Source: Pseudocercospora fijiensis CIRAD86 | Taxonomy: Eukaryota; Ascomycota; Dothideomycetes; Mycosphaerellales; Mycosphaerellaceae | DNA: 64,000 bases | Assembly (NCBI RefSeq): GCF_000340215.1 | Contig: NW_006921535.1 | Location: forward strand, 513,874 to 577,873 | Reading direction: 5' to 3' | Shown: in pieces, positions 19,355 to 30,650 of the stretch | Numbering within the stretch: the first letter of the stretch is position 1 | Layout: each line of letters starts with the position of its first letter | The notes under the pieces: model-generated | The model's input: only the letters and a program-made list of their open reading frames with translations | Told to the model about the DNA's origin: nothing | Databases searched by the model: none | Made by a program: the position numbers and the translations under genes

Positions 19355-21913
19355 CTATCGCTTCTTCGCATTGCTCTCATCTAAAGTCGTCAAGCCTAAA
19401 CCCGTAGCTCGATCAACAACTCGGTCTCTCGCGCCTTGCCGTGGTGTTTGGACTTCTGCTTCTTCTACTTGTCGACTGAAGTCGGTGTTGAGTTCTGGGG
19501 TTCTAGGTGCAGAAGGAGAATGAGCTGCACCACGGGAGTCTTCGAGGTGGTATTCTTCCTCCTCGGCTTCAGAGCCACTTGCTTCATCGTAGTCTTCATC
19601 TTCATCGTCGATCATGGAGCTTGTCAATTCTTCGTCATCGACCAAAGATTCTGCGATTGACTGGTCGAGTGACGGACGTCCATCTCCTGAGAAATATGAC
19701 TCTGCCATGTCGTCGCCTGCTTCGTCTTCGCTGAGGATGCTTCGACTCCCTCGAGTGTTGGTCTTGGTCAGGCGTGAGACGGCGTCTTCGGTAGGATCGT
19801 CATCCTCATCCTCGCTGTCAGTAAAGTCAATGATGTCCATCGGCCGGTCGCGCCAGTAATTGAAGTCCGTGAACTCTTCGCCTCCACCCTTGACTAGTAA
19901 ACCGACAGGCGGAAAGTAGTGGTCGACAATTTCTCGCATGCTGCTATAAGCCGTCTTGTAAGTATTGAGGCTTAGAAGATCCAAGCTCACTTCCGAATTT
20001 GAGTTGATCGTGAAGATTCGAGTGCTGGGAATGTTCACTGAGCGATAGCTGAGTGCATCTGTCAGACGATTACCAAACCCAGCGTAAAATGGGGAACCTG
20101 ATTTGCCTCGACCAGAGCCCAACCCGCCTGGCATATCCACACCGCTAAGTGGTTTCAAGCCCGCCTCAATTGCATTCTCAGTGGTATTTTGAGCACCGCC
20201 ATGACCCGCGAAGAGGGACATGATATCGCGCAAGCATGCCATTTTGAAGATCTCGGGTTTTCTGAGGTAGACCTCTCGTCGCAGAGCCGCAATGGTTCTA
20301 TCAGGACTGAGGATAACAGGCCCCCTAGGCAATTTGTATCCTTCCTGAGCCACACCGGCCAGATAAGCTCTGGTAGTATCTGCTTGTCCGACGCTTCGAC
20401 TGGTCAGGTATAGAAAGTTGTACCCATTTGATGCAATCTCTGTGTAGAGCTTGGCCACTCCCTGGTGTGTCCAGTCGCGGCCGATCGTATTCAAAACATG
20501 GCCCAAGACGTCTGACTTCGTGATTGTGCCATCGATGTCAGATATGACTATCGGCACGTCATGCTTCCAGTACCACAATACGGCAGTACACGTCGCGCGG
20601 TTCACAGTGAAGGACATACTATTCGCCCCAGCATTCAAGTTCATAGTCTTTAGTTGATCCGAGGTCAAGCGGATGGATTTCGCGTAGTTCTTATTCGGGT
20701 CTCCAGCAACTCTGCCTGGTGAGCTAGGCTGGGAGGGTAGACCTACGGCGCTATCCGAATCACGACGATTGTGCGCATAATCTCCAGGCTTTGAGTCCAC
20801 ACTTCGAGCATCGTCGCTGTGGTATCCAGGATCCGAAATGGCATCTGTGGAAGCATAGGCAGCCGGATTGAAAATACCCATTCCGGCGGCGGCTCGCTTA
20901 TTGGCAGCATCTTTCGCTTCCTCGCTTCTGTAGATCCAAATATTGCCTTTCTCATCAGCACCCATGAGCGCACCAATATCGTAAGGGCCATCGAGCTCTT
21001 GCGACAGGATCTGTCTGGCGACTATCTCGGCCTGCAAAGCCTCTTTATTCCCGCTCTTGAAGGCACCCATGTCAAGCATGATATCACCAGTCTCGGTCAC
21101 CTGGTTGCTAATATTGGAAGTCCATAGTCTCTTGGAGAGATTCAATGCCCTAGCTTTTGCATCCTCTTCCTCTGGCGTGGGGCTCACGGGCCGGTCTGTG
21201 GTAGGCGGAGGTGAAGGCGAGCGTTCGGAGCCAGGAGTCATCAGCAGCTCACTATGGTGCATGGATTCATGGATAGAAGCTTTCGCAGCTGGTACAGCGC
21301 TGTCCGACGACGTCCGTTCAAAGGTTGGATGCACGAATGCTGAAAAGTCTCCTGAAGCAGGTCGCGGTCGGTCTTTGAGAAATTGAGGTTCGGTGGGAGA
21401 TGTAGATAGCGGCGTCAGGTTTCCCAAATCACTCGGCGGTCTTCTCTGCAGACCAGGGACTGGCATTCCCTCGGTCGTACTCCTACTGTGCCCTCTTTTC
21501 GCGCCATCTCGCACGGGCAGCTCCTTTTCCAAGTCGAAGGGATCTGGCTCTTGCAAGACGGGAGTTTCAGAAGCACTCGCCTTGAGCTCTGGACTGCTCG
21601 CGGGACTAACAAGCGGACTCGTCTGTAGTGCTTCCGGGACGCTCTCGTGTGTTTCGGTGATGAAGAAAGCCTCTCCGCCCTCGCCCAATTTCATGGGGAA
21701 GTTCAGCTTCTCGCCGTTGACTTTGAACTCGACCTTCTTCTCGGAAGGGCGCAGGAGGGAGAACTTCCCGAATCGGATGTGAAATGGAGAACATGCGAGA
21801 GAGCCATCCTCCTGTTCAACGACAATAACGTCGATGGCTCCAGACAATGTGGCTGGGTTCAGACTGTTCCATGCTTTCGAAACGGTGCCTGTTATGGAGC
21901 GAGCGTACTGCAT
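19355..21913 (-). CDS. PAH1: Lipin-type phosphatidate phosphatase
   Basis: Mg-dependent enzyme that dephosphorylates phosphatidate to diacylglycerol, controlling triacylglycerol synthesis, phospholipid output and nuclear membrane growth; it moves between cytosol and the nuclear/ER membrane. Single exon, 852 residues. The N-LIP domain begins at Met1 (MQYARSITGTVSKAWNSLNP), an amphipathic start that binds membranes, and Gly80 matches the yeast residue needed for activity. The HAD-type catalytic motif DIDGT is at 459-463 in the C-LIP domain, followed by LYLTSRSVGQADTTRAYL. Between the two lies a Ser/Pro-rich linker, the usual target of inhibitory phosphorylation. A conserved C-terminal tryptophan region (FNYWRDRPMD) and a long Asp/Glu-rich tail follow. 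All catalytic parts are intact. Divergent from MBF1 over about 1.06 kb. Confidence 0.95.
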   Translation of the reverse strand: MQYARSITGTVSKAWNSLNPATLSGAIDVIVVEQEDGSLACSPFHIRFGKFSLLRPSEKKVEFKVNGEKLNFPMKLGEGGEAFFITETHESVPEALQTSPLVSPASSPELKASASETPVLQEPDPFDLEKELPVRDGAKRGHSRSTTEGMPVPGLQRRPPSDLGNLTPLSTSPTEPQFLKDRPRPASGDFSAFVHPTFERTSSDSAVPAAKASIHESMHHSELLMTPGSERSPSPPPTTDRPVSPTPEEEDAKARALNLSKRLWTSNISNQVTETGDIMLDMGAFKSGNKEALQAEIVARQILSQELDGPYDIGALMGADEKGNIWIYRSEEAKDAANKRAAAGMGIFNPAAYASTDAISDPGYHSDDARSVDSKPGDYAHNRRDSDSAVGLPSQPSSPGRVAGDPNKNYAKSIRLTSDQLKTMNLNAGANSMSFTVNRATCTAVLWYWKHDVPIVISDIDGTITKSDVLGHVLNTIGRDWTHQGVAKLYTEIASNGYNFLYLTSRSVGQADTTRAYLAGVAQEGYKLPRGPVILSPDRTIAALRREVYLRKPEIFKMACLRDIMSLFAGHGGAQNTTENAIEAGLKPLSGVDMPGGLGSGRGKSGSPFYAGFGNRLTDALSYRSVNIPSTRIFTINSNSEVSLDLLSLNTYKTAYSSMREIVDHYFPPVGLLVKGGGEEFTDFNYWRDRPMDIIDFTDSEDEDDDPTEDAVSRLTKTNTRGSRSILSEDEAGDDMAESYFSGDGRPSLDQSIAESLVDDEELTSSMIDDEDEDYDEASGSEAEEEEYHLEDSRGAAHSPSAPRTPELNTDFSRQVEEAEVQTPRQGARDRVVDRATGLGLTTLDESNAKKR

Positions 21914-22969
21914 CGCTCCGAGTGCTCAGCTCAATGATGTTGCCACTGCTTCTCTAGAATGATGTACGGTCGACCTCGTTCATGTGAAAGGGAGGGATCG
22001 GGTTCGGAGGTGAATGGGCCGGCGAGAAGCTTCGTTGGTGATGCTTTAATTAGCGCAGGCTTCACAATGGTCGCCAGCGAGGGTGGTGCGAGTGCGAGTG
22101 CGGGTGCGGGTGCGGGTGCGACTCGGATTGTATGCTGGACGAGCGAGCGACTGAACGAACTTCGGAGTTGTCGTTCGCGCTCGCTCGCTACGGTGGCATT
22201 AGTCGCAGGTCACCGGCCGGAGAGGTCAGCGCAGCGCAGCGCTTGACAGCTGCGTGATCAGGACGTCATATGTTGCCGAGTGATGGAAACAATGCCGATG
22301 CTAGCCTGGAACGGAGCGAAGAGACGGTGTATGCAGAAACGAACAAAGCTGTGCTCTGTACAAGAAGGAGCAATCTTCTCCGCAAACGCGCTTTCTTCAC
22401 ATGTTTGATGAAGTGAACCAAGTTCTGCTGGTACGGTGGCACTGGCTCAACCTTAACAAAAATATCCGCCAAGCTGCATGCCGGAACAGCTGCATGGCCA
22501 GCCCTGTAGAACTAGAACTCAGGCTTGGCTTGGCCGATCGCGTGCTGCTGCTTCGTGCCATCGGAGGTTCGCTTGTGTCTGAGTGCTTGCAGAAGACAAG
22601 GCCGAAAACAGTTTCCGAATGGAGTAGACTTGTCAAAGCTAGCAGTCTGGCATCTTGCGACTATTTACCATCTTTCACATGCCAGACACATGTGAACGAG
22701 TCGGGTGTGTGAAGGTGATTACTTAAGGTGCTGCACAGACCAATTCTACGCACGACGGTGACGTTCTCCGACACCGTCCATAGCCTCAGCAAGACTCATT
22801 AACTTTTGCCTTCCGCCATACAACTCCAAGCCCATATTTCAGCACGCGACTTCTTCTTACCACCAACATCAACACTCCACGCATACTCATTCCAACAATC
22901 CAAACGCAGCCACTCCAACAAACACTCACCCCACCCCACCCCACCAAAACCAACCACCCAGCCGACAAA
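21914..22969. other. Divergent spacer PAH1/MBF1
   Basis: 1.06 kb holding the promoters of PAH1 (minus) and MBF1 (plus). A hexamer tract of GTGCGA/GTGCGG units lies at about 22,085-22,120. The last 60 bp before MBF1 are C/A-rich with CCACCCC units, as in many fungal leaders. The short frames here show no domain character. Confidence 0.6.
22085..22120 (+). repeat. GTGCGR hexamer microsatellite
   Basis: About six tandem hexamers alternating GTGCGA and GTGCGG, about 170 bp upstream of the PAH1 start codon, in its probable leader or promoter. Confidence 0.8.
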
Positions 22970-23509
22970 ATGGGAGATCAGGAGTGGGACAGCGTCACTC
23001 GCATCGGATCCAAGGTCCGCGGCCCAGGCACTGCCCAGCGCGAAACAACAATCAAGGGCAAGTCCGCCTTGAACGCCGCTCAACGTAGCGGAGCCGTCCT
23101 CAGCACCGACAAGAAGTTCTCATCGGCAAACGTAAGCCCACCTCCCGAATCAAACACCCCTCACCCACCAAACTAATCCATCCTGCAGGCCGCGGGCAAC
23201 CCAGAAGGCCAACGACTCACCAAAGTCGACCGCGCCGACGGCCCCGTCGCGACCAAAAAAGTCCCCGACGAAGTCGCCAAAGCCCTCTCACAGGCCCGCA
23301 CGCAGCTCAAGAACCAGAAAGGCAACACCATGACACAGAAAGATCTTGCATCGAAAGCCAACGTCGACGTCGCGGTCGTTGCTGCTCTAGAGCGCACGGG
23401 AGCAGATTTCCCGGCTATGGATGCTGTGCTGAAGATTCAGAAGGCGGCCAATGTTAGGCTGACGGGTAAGGATATTGGACAGCCGATGTTGGGGCCGAAG
23501 AAGAAGTAG
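22970..23509 (+). CDS. MBF1: Multiprotein-bridging factor 1
   Basis: Transcriptional coactivator that links bZIP activators of the Gcn4 type to TBP and also helps prevent frameshifting on stalled ribosomes; nuclear and cytosolic. Two exons, 22970-23131 and 23189-23509, separated by a 57-bp GT-AG intron with an ACTAATCC branch region; 160 residues, normal for the family. The N-terminal half begins [15 protein letters not shown], the MBF1 domain. The C-terminal half is a Cro/C1-type helix-turn-helix: [25 protein letters not shown], then [20 protein letters not shown]. The lysine-rich end LGPKKK is typical. The ATG at 22970 follows a C/A-rich leader and ACAAA, a good fungal start context. Confidence 0.95.
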
Positions 23510-24229
23510 AAAAAAACAGAAGTTTTGAGGATATCACGCGAGTCCGAGTCAGATCGGGGGGCTCACTCCAACAACCTAGAGTTTGCTTCTGGCGTACTGC
23601 TTCTTACTACGACGAAGTATGATATGGATTAGCGAAGCGGAACGGAAATGATTAATTAGCGACAACCCCGAATCAGGCCCAAAATACCATCCAGCCGAAA
23701 ACAAAGCTGGCATGCCACGGCCAAGCACACTCATGAGTCTCAGACTTTCATGATCAATCATCACGAAAGAGTTGAAGTTGACAGGACTAACCCACAACTC
23801 GCGCGACCCACGAAAGTGGTTGAAAAAACAAGTCAAGAGACGAGGCCGTGTTCAACGTGACCGCCATGGACGATACGTACCAACAGATACCCAGGTTCTG
23901 TCGACAGACATTCAATGCGTAGCGGTAAAATCAGTCTGTAAGTCACAGTCACATACTAAAACAAGTGCTTGGCTACCTACGATTGAGAGCCATGCAATGC
24001 CATGCCTAGGCCAAAAAAAAGAAAATGTGGCCTCGATGCGTGACCTACCAACTTAAGCGGGTTTTCTTTTCGCCTAAGCTCAAGCCAATAGACGTCTGAA
24101 TCCCGATCAGACTTGAGAATTGTATACACTCACACTCACTGCTAACTACTTATCGAAGCAAGCAAGCTGTTGCTTCGCTCACAACAACCAGAAACCCCCG
24201 AGAAACATCTCAACTTCCCATTACATACG
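23510..24229. other. Convergent 3' spacer MBF1/Zn2Cys6 regulator
   Basis: 720 bp between two stop codons. No gene, repeat or RNA is seen; the small frames lack protein character. Confidence 0.6.
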
Positions 24230-27017
24230 TCATTGAACAAGCCAATCACTCCCATTATTCCCCCCATCCAAAGTTTGATAATCCATAAAATTCTGATACT
24301 CAGGTTGCGCAGCAACAGCAGCATTCCCATTCCCAGCCTCCCCATTACCCATCGAAATCGCAGCGGCATCAGCGGCACCCGCACCCGCACCGGGACCACC
24401 ATACGGCAATCTGGGCATATTAAAAAAATCAAAAACGTCAAGATATTCCAACTCATTGGGAGCCGGGGTTCTCGCGGGAGTAATCGAAGAATTGATGCCG
24501 CCTTGCTTACCGCCAAAATACTGTCTAGGCTGTCTTGAGATCAGAAAGTCCAAGTCGTAAGCGCAGCGGCGCATGTCTGCGAGGATTCGGACGGTGGAGG
24601 GAGTTTCGCGCACGCCGGAGGCAGGGACGGGTGCGCGTTCGGATTCGCTGTATTCGTCCATGACTCTTTGCAGGAGAGTTGCATAGCGCTCCGCCACCTT
24701 CCAGTAGTAGCCTATTTCTCGGAGAGTTTCGACGAGAGGGTTAATGGCAGGATTGACGTGGTGGTCGATGGTGGAGCCATGGACGAGCAAGAGTCTGGCG
24801 GCGACCCAGAGGCTGAAAGCGAAAGGAGGTCCGAGCTTTGTGAGCATGTTGTTACCACGGACGTACGTGCACAAGGCGCAGATGTCTTCGACTGCAGTGT
24901 GACATCGTTGACTTGCGCTGAAGGACGGAGTGAATATCGGCGACCTAGTTGTGGGATATGCGGCTGAGGAGTGCAGTCGGATGACAGTCCTGAGGAAGCG
25001 CTTACGTTAGCGAGTCAAACCGGTCAACGCGTGCATGGCCTGGATTGGCTGCCACAGGGCTCAAATGGTACATGCAAGAAGTGATGCAGGACTTACGTAT
25101 GGTAGGTGATATGTAGCATGATCCAGATGCAGTTCACGATTTTGTTCCCGCCGTTGGGATTGAAGAGCCGAGACATGTTGCCATACTCGCCCGGAAGGCT
25201 GAACTTCCACTGGTTAAGCTTGCTATCGAGTTGTCGGTACTCCTTCTGCCATTGTTCCACATCTGATAATGCAGAGATGTCGACGGGCTTCTTCAGAAAT
25301 CGATGGATTTGCGACATGATGCCAACAATCTCGATGTAGTAGCTGAAAGAGCCAAGGTTCTCAGGATGATTCATCTCGCCGAGATGATGTTGTTCTCCTT
25401 CAAGCGTCTGAAACCAGCGGGTATCGACTGGCTGATTGCGGGCGAAGAGATCATCTCTACAAGGCAGCTTCCTGTCGATCTCCTTGTCGTCCAGAGCAAA
25501 CTCAAATGCAGTAGCGATGGTCGCATAGCGGTCAAGAAGATAGACCATCCAGAACAAGCGACGCCGGCTTTCGTCCTCAATGAAAGATTTCGGCTCCGGA
25601 AGCACCATGGCGCGAAGCGTATAGATCGAGGGAAAGAGAGGTGCTATGGATGCTGAAGTAGTCTCTACAGCAAGGCCTAGCTGCACCACGCTTCTGGTGA
25701 TCAAAGCAAGCAAATTCCATCCGGGCGGGCCATTCGAGCTTCCTACCGTGTCAAGAGCCAGTATGACCAGTGCCTGAAGTGCCTTCACAGAACTGTTTTC
25801 CAGACCATAGAGAAGAACCTTTTGCTTCGAAGTAGTATGATACCTTTGCCGAGCTTGGTCACTCAATCTGGGGTCTGTTGAGAAGCGTAGAGTTGTGGCC
25901 ACGATGGAGTGAAGAAGGATTCGATCTGCCTCCTCCAGAGCATTAGGGCCAAACAACGAGTCAAGCGTGCTCCGTCGATGGAGAATTGGGCACCACGTGT
26001 TAATATGCTTGAAGAAGAGATCTGTCAAGGCATAAAGCAAATCATAAGGAGGGAAGTCCTGATCCTGTGATACTGCCTTCATAGCACCGTCCTGAGCAGC
26101 AGAGATGTTCAGACTGGGAGACTCAAGGGGCGGGTTGCTAGTCGCATACTCGTTTGGACTTGTCTGTGATAAGTGAATAGAGTGCTGTTGCGCATGATGC
26201 TGCATTTGGCTGCTCTGATCTGCGTCGTTGCCTTGGTTAGAGTGCAAACGATTGTACTGAATTGCTGCAGCGGTTGGATACATGTCAGGAGTTTGCATGA
26301 AAAGGGCGGTTTGGGAACGCTGTCCATGTTGCGAGTGCTGTGAAGCCGGCGACACATGAGGTTGGACGGGTGGCAAGTGAGCAGCCAGCTGCTGCAAGAC
26401 CTGTTGCTGTGTATTCAACACGCCCTCCAGCTTATCTTTTAAGAGTCAGCAATGTCCTATTTTCTGAAACTCTATACTGGCTGCAAGTCCCCATATGGTC
26501 ATGCCCGTGGACGCGGCCGCATGCTCCGCGCGACTGCGGTCGACATGACTGCGGTGATGGATGCTTCTGAGACGTCGCAATGGGGAAAGATGGGAGTCCC
26601 GCTCACCAAGTCTTGCTTCAAGCTCTCTTCCATAGCCGGCACGAAGGCCAGGTTTCTTTCGCTCCTTGTACTCGCAGACCTGGGCATTGCGGACACACCA
26701 ACCGCACGAAGGCTGACCTCTATCGCATTTGACCTGATCTCATCGTCAATACCGCGGTGCTCACCCGACGCCACGTGGGAAACGCGCGTATTACATGCCT
26801 TTCGCTGCTTGCACAACTCACACGACACGCTCATTGGACGCTTTCGCTTCCTGGAGCCATCGCCCTCGCCCTCGCCCTCGCCGCCGACATCCTCTTCCTC
26901 CTCCTCACCACTCCACCCCTCCTCCTCTTCCTTATGCTCGGTGCCATTTCTCGGCGAGCTACCGTTCCCGGCAGCGCCGTCTTTGGGCGAGACGAGATTC
27001 CGTGGCGTAGAGCTCAT
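24230..27017 (-). CDS. Zn(II)2Cys6 transcription factor, possible L-rhamnose regulator
   Basis: Four exons: 27017-26799, 26733-26607, 26435-25097 and 24989-24230; 814 residues in a continuous joined frame. Introns are 65, 171 and 107 bp. The first is GC-AG (GCATGT donor), and splicing there is required to complete the DNA-binding domain. Cys66, 69, 76, 83, 86 and 93 give exactly C-x2-C-x6-C-x6-C-x2-C-x6-C, preceded by a basic run SRKRKRP and an acidic Glu/Gly-rich N-terminus. A Gln/His/Ser-rich linker follows. The fungal-specific transcription-factor domain then covers about residues 220-550 (FFKHINTWCPILHRRST, SRRRLFWMVYLLDRY). The C-terminal tail is Gly/Ala-rich. Nuclear. It is divergent from L-rhamnonate dehydratase across 419 bp, so a role in L-rhamnose use is a reasonable inference; sequence alone does not prove it. 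Confidence 0.88.
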
Positions 27018-27436
27018 TCGGAGGTCATTGTAACGAGAGAGAAGAAGTCGGGGAAGAGCGACCGAAATCGCGGTGGTTTTTTCCCCGCACCGCGAGAGCG
27101 CGAGCTCATCAGCGAATCCAACAGCATCCAGGCCGACATCAGTGAGTGCCGGCTAAGGCTATTTCTCTCGCGAGTCGGCATTGTTTTCCTGCCTGCGCAT
27201 TATGCTCTGGCGCAAGATCCACTATCCACTATCCACTGGTGCCACTCAGTGCGTGGGAGATATACAGCGTAAGGGCACCCGAGTCTCCCATAGCGAACTT
27301 GACCTGTTTCTTCCTCGCCTTCACACTGTCCACCTACCTGTGACTGACCCGTTCCTCGCACGTTTACAACCGCCGATATCGAGCTCGTCGAAGTAATCCA
27401 CTCCCAGAATTCCTTCCCCCAATCCCGAGCGCAGCC
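27018..27436. promoter_or_regulatory. Shared divergent promoter, Zn2Cys6 regulator and LRA2
   Basis: 419 bp between the two start codons. A tandem 9-mer ATCCACTAT occurs at about 27,218-27,235. Zn2Cys6 proteins often bind CGG triplets, and scattered CGG/CCG triplets are present, but no clear inverted pair stood out. Confidence 0.5.
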
Positions 27437-28779
27437 ATGGCGGCAAGCAGGAGCAGCGTCGTATCATTCCCCAAAATCAAAGAGATCAAAACGTACATCA
27501 TACAAGGAGTGGGCTCTGGCGGCGACTACCACAATGTCAAAGGCGGACATTGGTTGATTGACTCAAAGATATCGACGCCGATGTCAGGTTACGAAGCATA
27601 CAGAAAATCGAGAACGAGTTGGGGAATCAATGTTCTTGGCTCCTTCTGCGTAGAGATTGAGGCTACAGATGGCACCAAGGGCTTCGCAACTGGTTTCGGT
27701 GGCCCTCCAGCATGCTGGCTTGCAGCCGAGCACTTCCGGAGGTTCTTGATTGGAGCAGGTGTGTATTGCCGTTTTGAGGCATTGATTCGATACTTTTGCT
27801 GAGCGGACTAGATCCGAGAGACACAAACCATCTGTTTGAGCAGATGTACCGAGCGTCTATGTTTTATGGTCGGAAAGGTCTCCCGGTAGCCGTCATATCC
27901 GTTATTGACCTTGCCCTGTGGGATCTTCAAGGCAAGATACGAAATGAGCCAGTGTACAAGCTCATCGGCGGAGCAACCCGAGAAAGACTACACTTCTACT
28001 GTACTGGCCCGGAGCCAGCATCAGCGAAAGAGGCAGGATTCACAGGAGCCAAGGTCGCGCTTCCATATAGCCCAGGTGAGGGCCCTGAGGGCATGAGGAA
28101 GAATATCGAGTACCTGCGACAAAAGAGATCAGAAGTTGGTCCAGACTTTCCACTGAGAGTTGACTGCTACATGAGTCTCAATGTCCCATACACAATCGAA
28201 CTGGTCGAGAAGTGCAAAGATTTGAATATCGATTGGTGGGAGGAATGTCTTTCGCCTGACGATTTCGATGGCCAGGCACTGCTCAAACGCGCCCATCCTA
28301 CGATCAAGTTCACCACGGGCGAGCACGAATACTCGAGATATGGCTTCAGAAAGCTCATCGAGGGTCGCAACCTCGACATCCTCCAGCCAGATGTAATGTG
28401 GGTCGGCGGACTGACGGAGCTTCTGAAGGTATCCGCGATGGCCGCAGCTTACGATATTCCTGTCGTGCCTCATGCGAGTGGGCCATACTCGTACCACTTC
28501 GTCGTATCTCAGGCCCACAGTCCATTCCAAGAATATCTGGCCAATTCGCCTGATGGCAAGAGCGTCCTGCCGGTGTTTGGAAACTTGTTCACGAATGAGC
28601 CGATTCCGACGCAAGGTTACCTTGATGTTGCAATTCTGGACAAGCCCGGATTTGGTCTGGAGTTGAACCCATCTGCGCCACTCATTGACGCAGCGGGCAT
28701 CCTCAACCCGGCCCCACAAAAATCCTTGCCTCTTCATCAGCAGACACAAGAAGAAGCCAAGGTGAACGGAAGCTCGTAG
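27437..28779 (+). CDS. LRA2: L-rhamnonate dehydratase (enolase superfamily)
   Basis: Dehydrates L-rhamnonate to 2-keto-3-deoxy-L-rhamnonate in the non-phosphorylated L-rhamnose pathway of fungi; cytosolic, Mg-dependent. Two exons, 27437-27758 and 27812-28779, with a 53-bp GT-AG intron; 429 residues. The N-terminal capping domain has GGDYHNVKGGHWLID and ATPMS-like STPMSGYEAYRKSRTSWGIN, which set rhamnonate dehydratase apart from other mandelate-racemase relatives. Metal ligands are Asp225 (VDCYMS), Glu251 (WWEECL) and Glu278 (TTGEHEY). Asp301 (QPDVMWVGG) and His328 (VPHASG) form the usual catalytic Asp-His dyad. The C-terminal motif LDKPGFGLELN also fits. All active-site residues are present. 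The neighbouring divergent Zn2Cys6 gene may control it. Confidence 0.9.
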
Positions 28780-30650
28780 AGCAACAGCGTGATTGGCGTT
28801 CCGGCGCATCAGGGAATCGTGTTCGCGGATACTCGGAGCATCGCGAGATACATGTGCAGATTTGGATAGTTTTGAATGAATTTGGAGCAGTGCGTACGTA
28901 CCTGCCGTCTGCGCCTCAAACTTCACCTACATCAGATTCCTTCGGCGATGAGCTAGAGCCGGCCAGGTAGCTTTGATTTCACATGCAGCATAGTATCGGT
29001 GGTGGCAGTAAATCCAGCCTCGGCTCGCTCGGCACTACCTGCGAGGATCGTTCGCCTCACGAGGCTGTTGCCTGATTACCAAGTGCTGTCAAATTAATCA
29101 TGTCCAGCAACAGCCTCGAAATCCCAGTGCCAGACCACCGGTGTGAAGTCAAATGCCGCGTCCATCCTGCAGGACGAAGGAGCCACCGTTACATGTACAG
29201 GGTTGCGTCGATCCAGTCACCTCTCCGTCCAGGAAATCTGCGGTGAGACGAAGGAAGCACGGCACGAAGGCCACGTGTGAGGCTTCAGGTTCAAAGGGAG
29301 GAAAATGTCTATAGGCACTGTGAGTGGCCGTAGTCCATCTATACGTTCACCGCGGGAGCGTAAGCCGCAAGGCCGCTTGCATTCGTTTTTGCCGTCCGAA
29401 CGATGCTTTGGACAAGCATTTGGCATCCTTTTGAAGGTGGCTTGGCTTGCGCCTTGCTGCACGACGGGCGTTGGACAAGACGCTATTTGGCCCCCACGCG
29501 TAGCTTCCCGCTGAAAATAGGGCAGATGCTGCGAATGGTGATGAGGACTTGGATGGCTGATCGGCGATGGTCTTCCTGTCCAGGATACTCGGGACAACTG
29601 ATCTTGATTGTGTGAGCGTGATGTACGGTAACCTCGTAGCAGCAACACGTCCACCGCCTGCGTGCCGCCAGCCGTGAGAAAATGGTGTCTGCTTGTATTT
29701 GAAGCCGCTGCGTGGAGCGGCAGACAAGCGAGAAAGAACGCCATACACCTCGTGGGCGGTGAGGCCGCGTCGTCCGAGTTGTTGTTTGGACCTGCATCCG
29801 CCCCGAGCCTCGTCGATTGCTGACGGCTGCAGTGAAGCGAAGAAGTCTGCTTCGTCACTTGGTGAGCAAGAGCAGGGAGCAGCAACAACGTGGGAGCAGG
29901 GATGTAAAGGTAAAGGTTCCGCTTCCCTGATCCCCGGCCGCACTCCCATGCATTGCACCTTCCCACTATTCGCCGTCTCCAGCAGTATGTCTGCCCACCA
30001 GCGCGGAGCAGCATCGCTAGTGACTTCTAGCGTGGCAAGGCTCCCGCGAACCTCAGATGCAGTCTGGCAAAAGTGGGAAGGCATGCGCATGCTACTCGGA
30101 CCGCTGACGACCCTCTCACGACCAGCACCGTTAGTCCTGTCCTATCCCTGATCACAAGCCGGCGGAGTCATCACGGCTGCGCTGGATCGGCCTCGGCCTC
30201 CAGAGGACTAGCACAAGCAGACCGCAGTCTCCGTCTCGACTCCATCTGGCCTAGTCTCTGAGACTACATCTGGCCTTGATGCCAGCTCGGACGTGCCCGC
30301 GAGCGGAGCCTCACTACTGCACCCAAGACTACCCTCACTGGCCTATAGCATGACGGAAGGGTCATCGGCTGCCATGCGGAATGCTGTCTACGGATGATGA
30401 TGTGCATGGCAGCCTTCTGACTGACCCTATTACTTATCCCGCAGTCCTGCACTCGACGTCCGAGAACGTTTATAAGATGGCTTAGCCCAAGCTGCCACTG
30501 ACGCTCTTACACTTGACACCGCCGACTCCTGCCTCCACCGCACATATCTTGCTTCGCCTACTCATTCTACTTCTATGCTGCGTTGATCAGCGTTATCCGC
30601 CTGGACGTCTGCTTGTCCTACTGGAGCCCTCAGTCGGAACATTCGAGGCC
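28780..30650. other. Long intergenic region, no gene supported
   Basis: 1.9 kb. Two overlapping minus-strand frames of 265 and 247 codons (29,217-30,090) are open in different registers over the same GC-rich DNA, which suggests chance openness. Neither has domain character. The right end must contain the promoter of the small Cys-rich gene. Confidence 0.5.
30471..30476 (+). promoter_or_regulatory. TATA box of the small Cys-rich gene
   Basis: TATAAG lies 42 bp before the first in-frame ATG (30513) and 180 bp before the chosen ATG (30651). A start site 30-60 bp downstream of it would leave the 30513 ATG at or before the mRNA end, which favours 30651. Position and motif only. Confidence 0.4.

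Noticed and set aside
26452..27033. Plus-strand frame of 193 codons
   Set aside because: Antisense to the Zn2Cys6 DNA-binding exons; no protein features.
29217..30090. Two minus-strand frames of 265 and 247 codons
   Set aside because: They overlap in different registers over the same GC-rich DNA and neither shows domain motifs or hydrophobic patterning of a folded protein.
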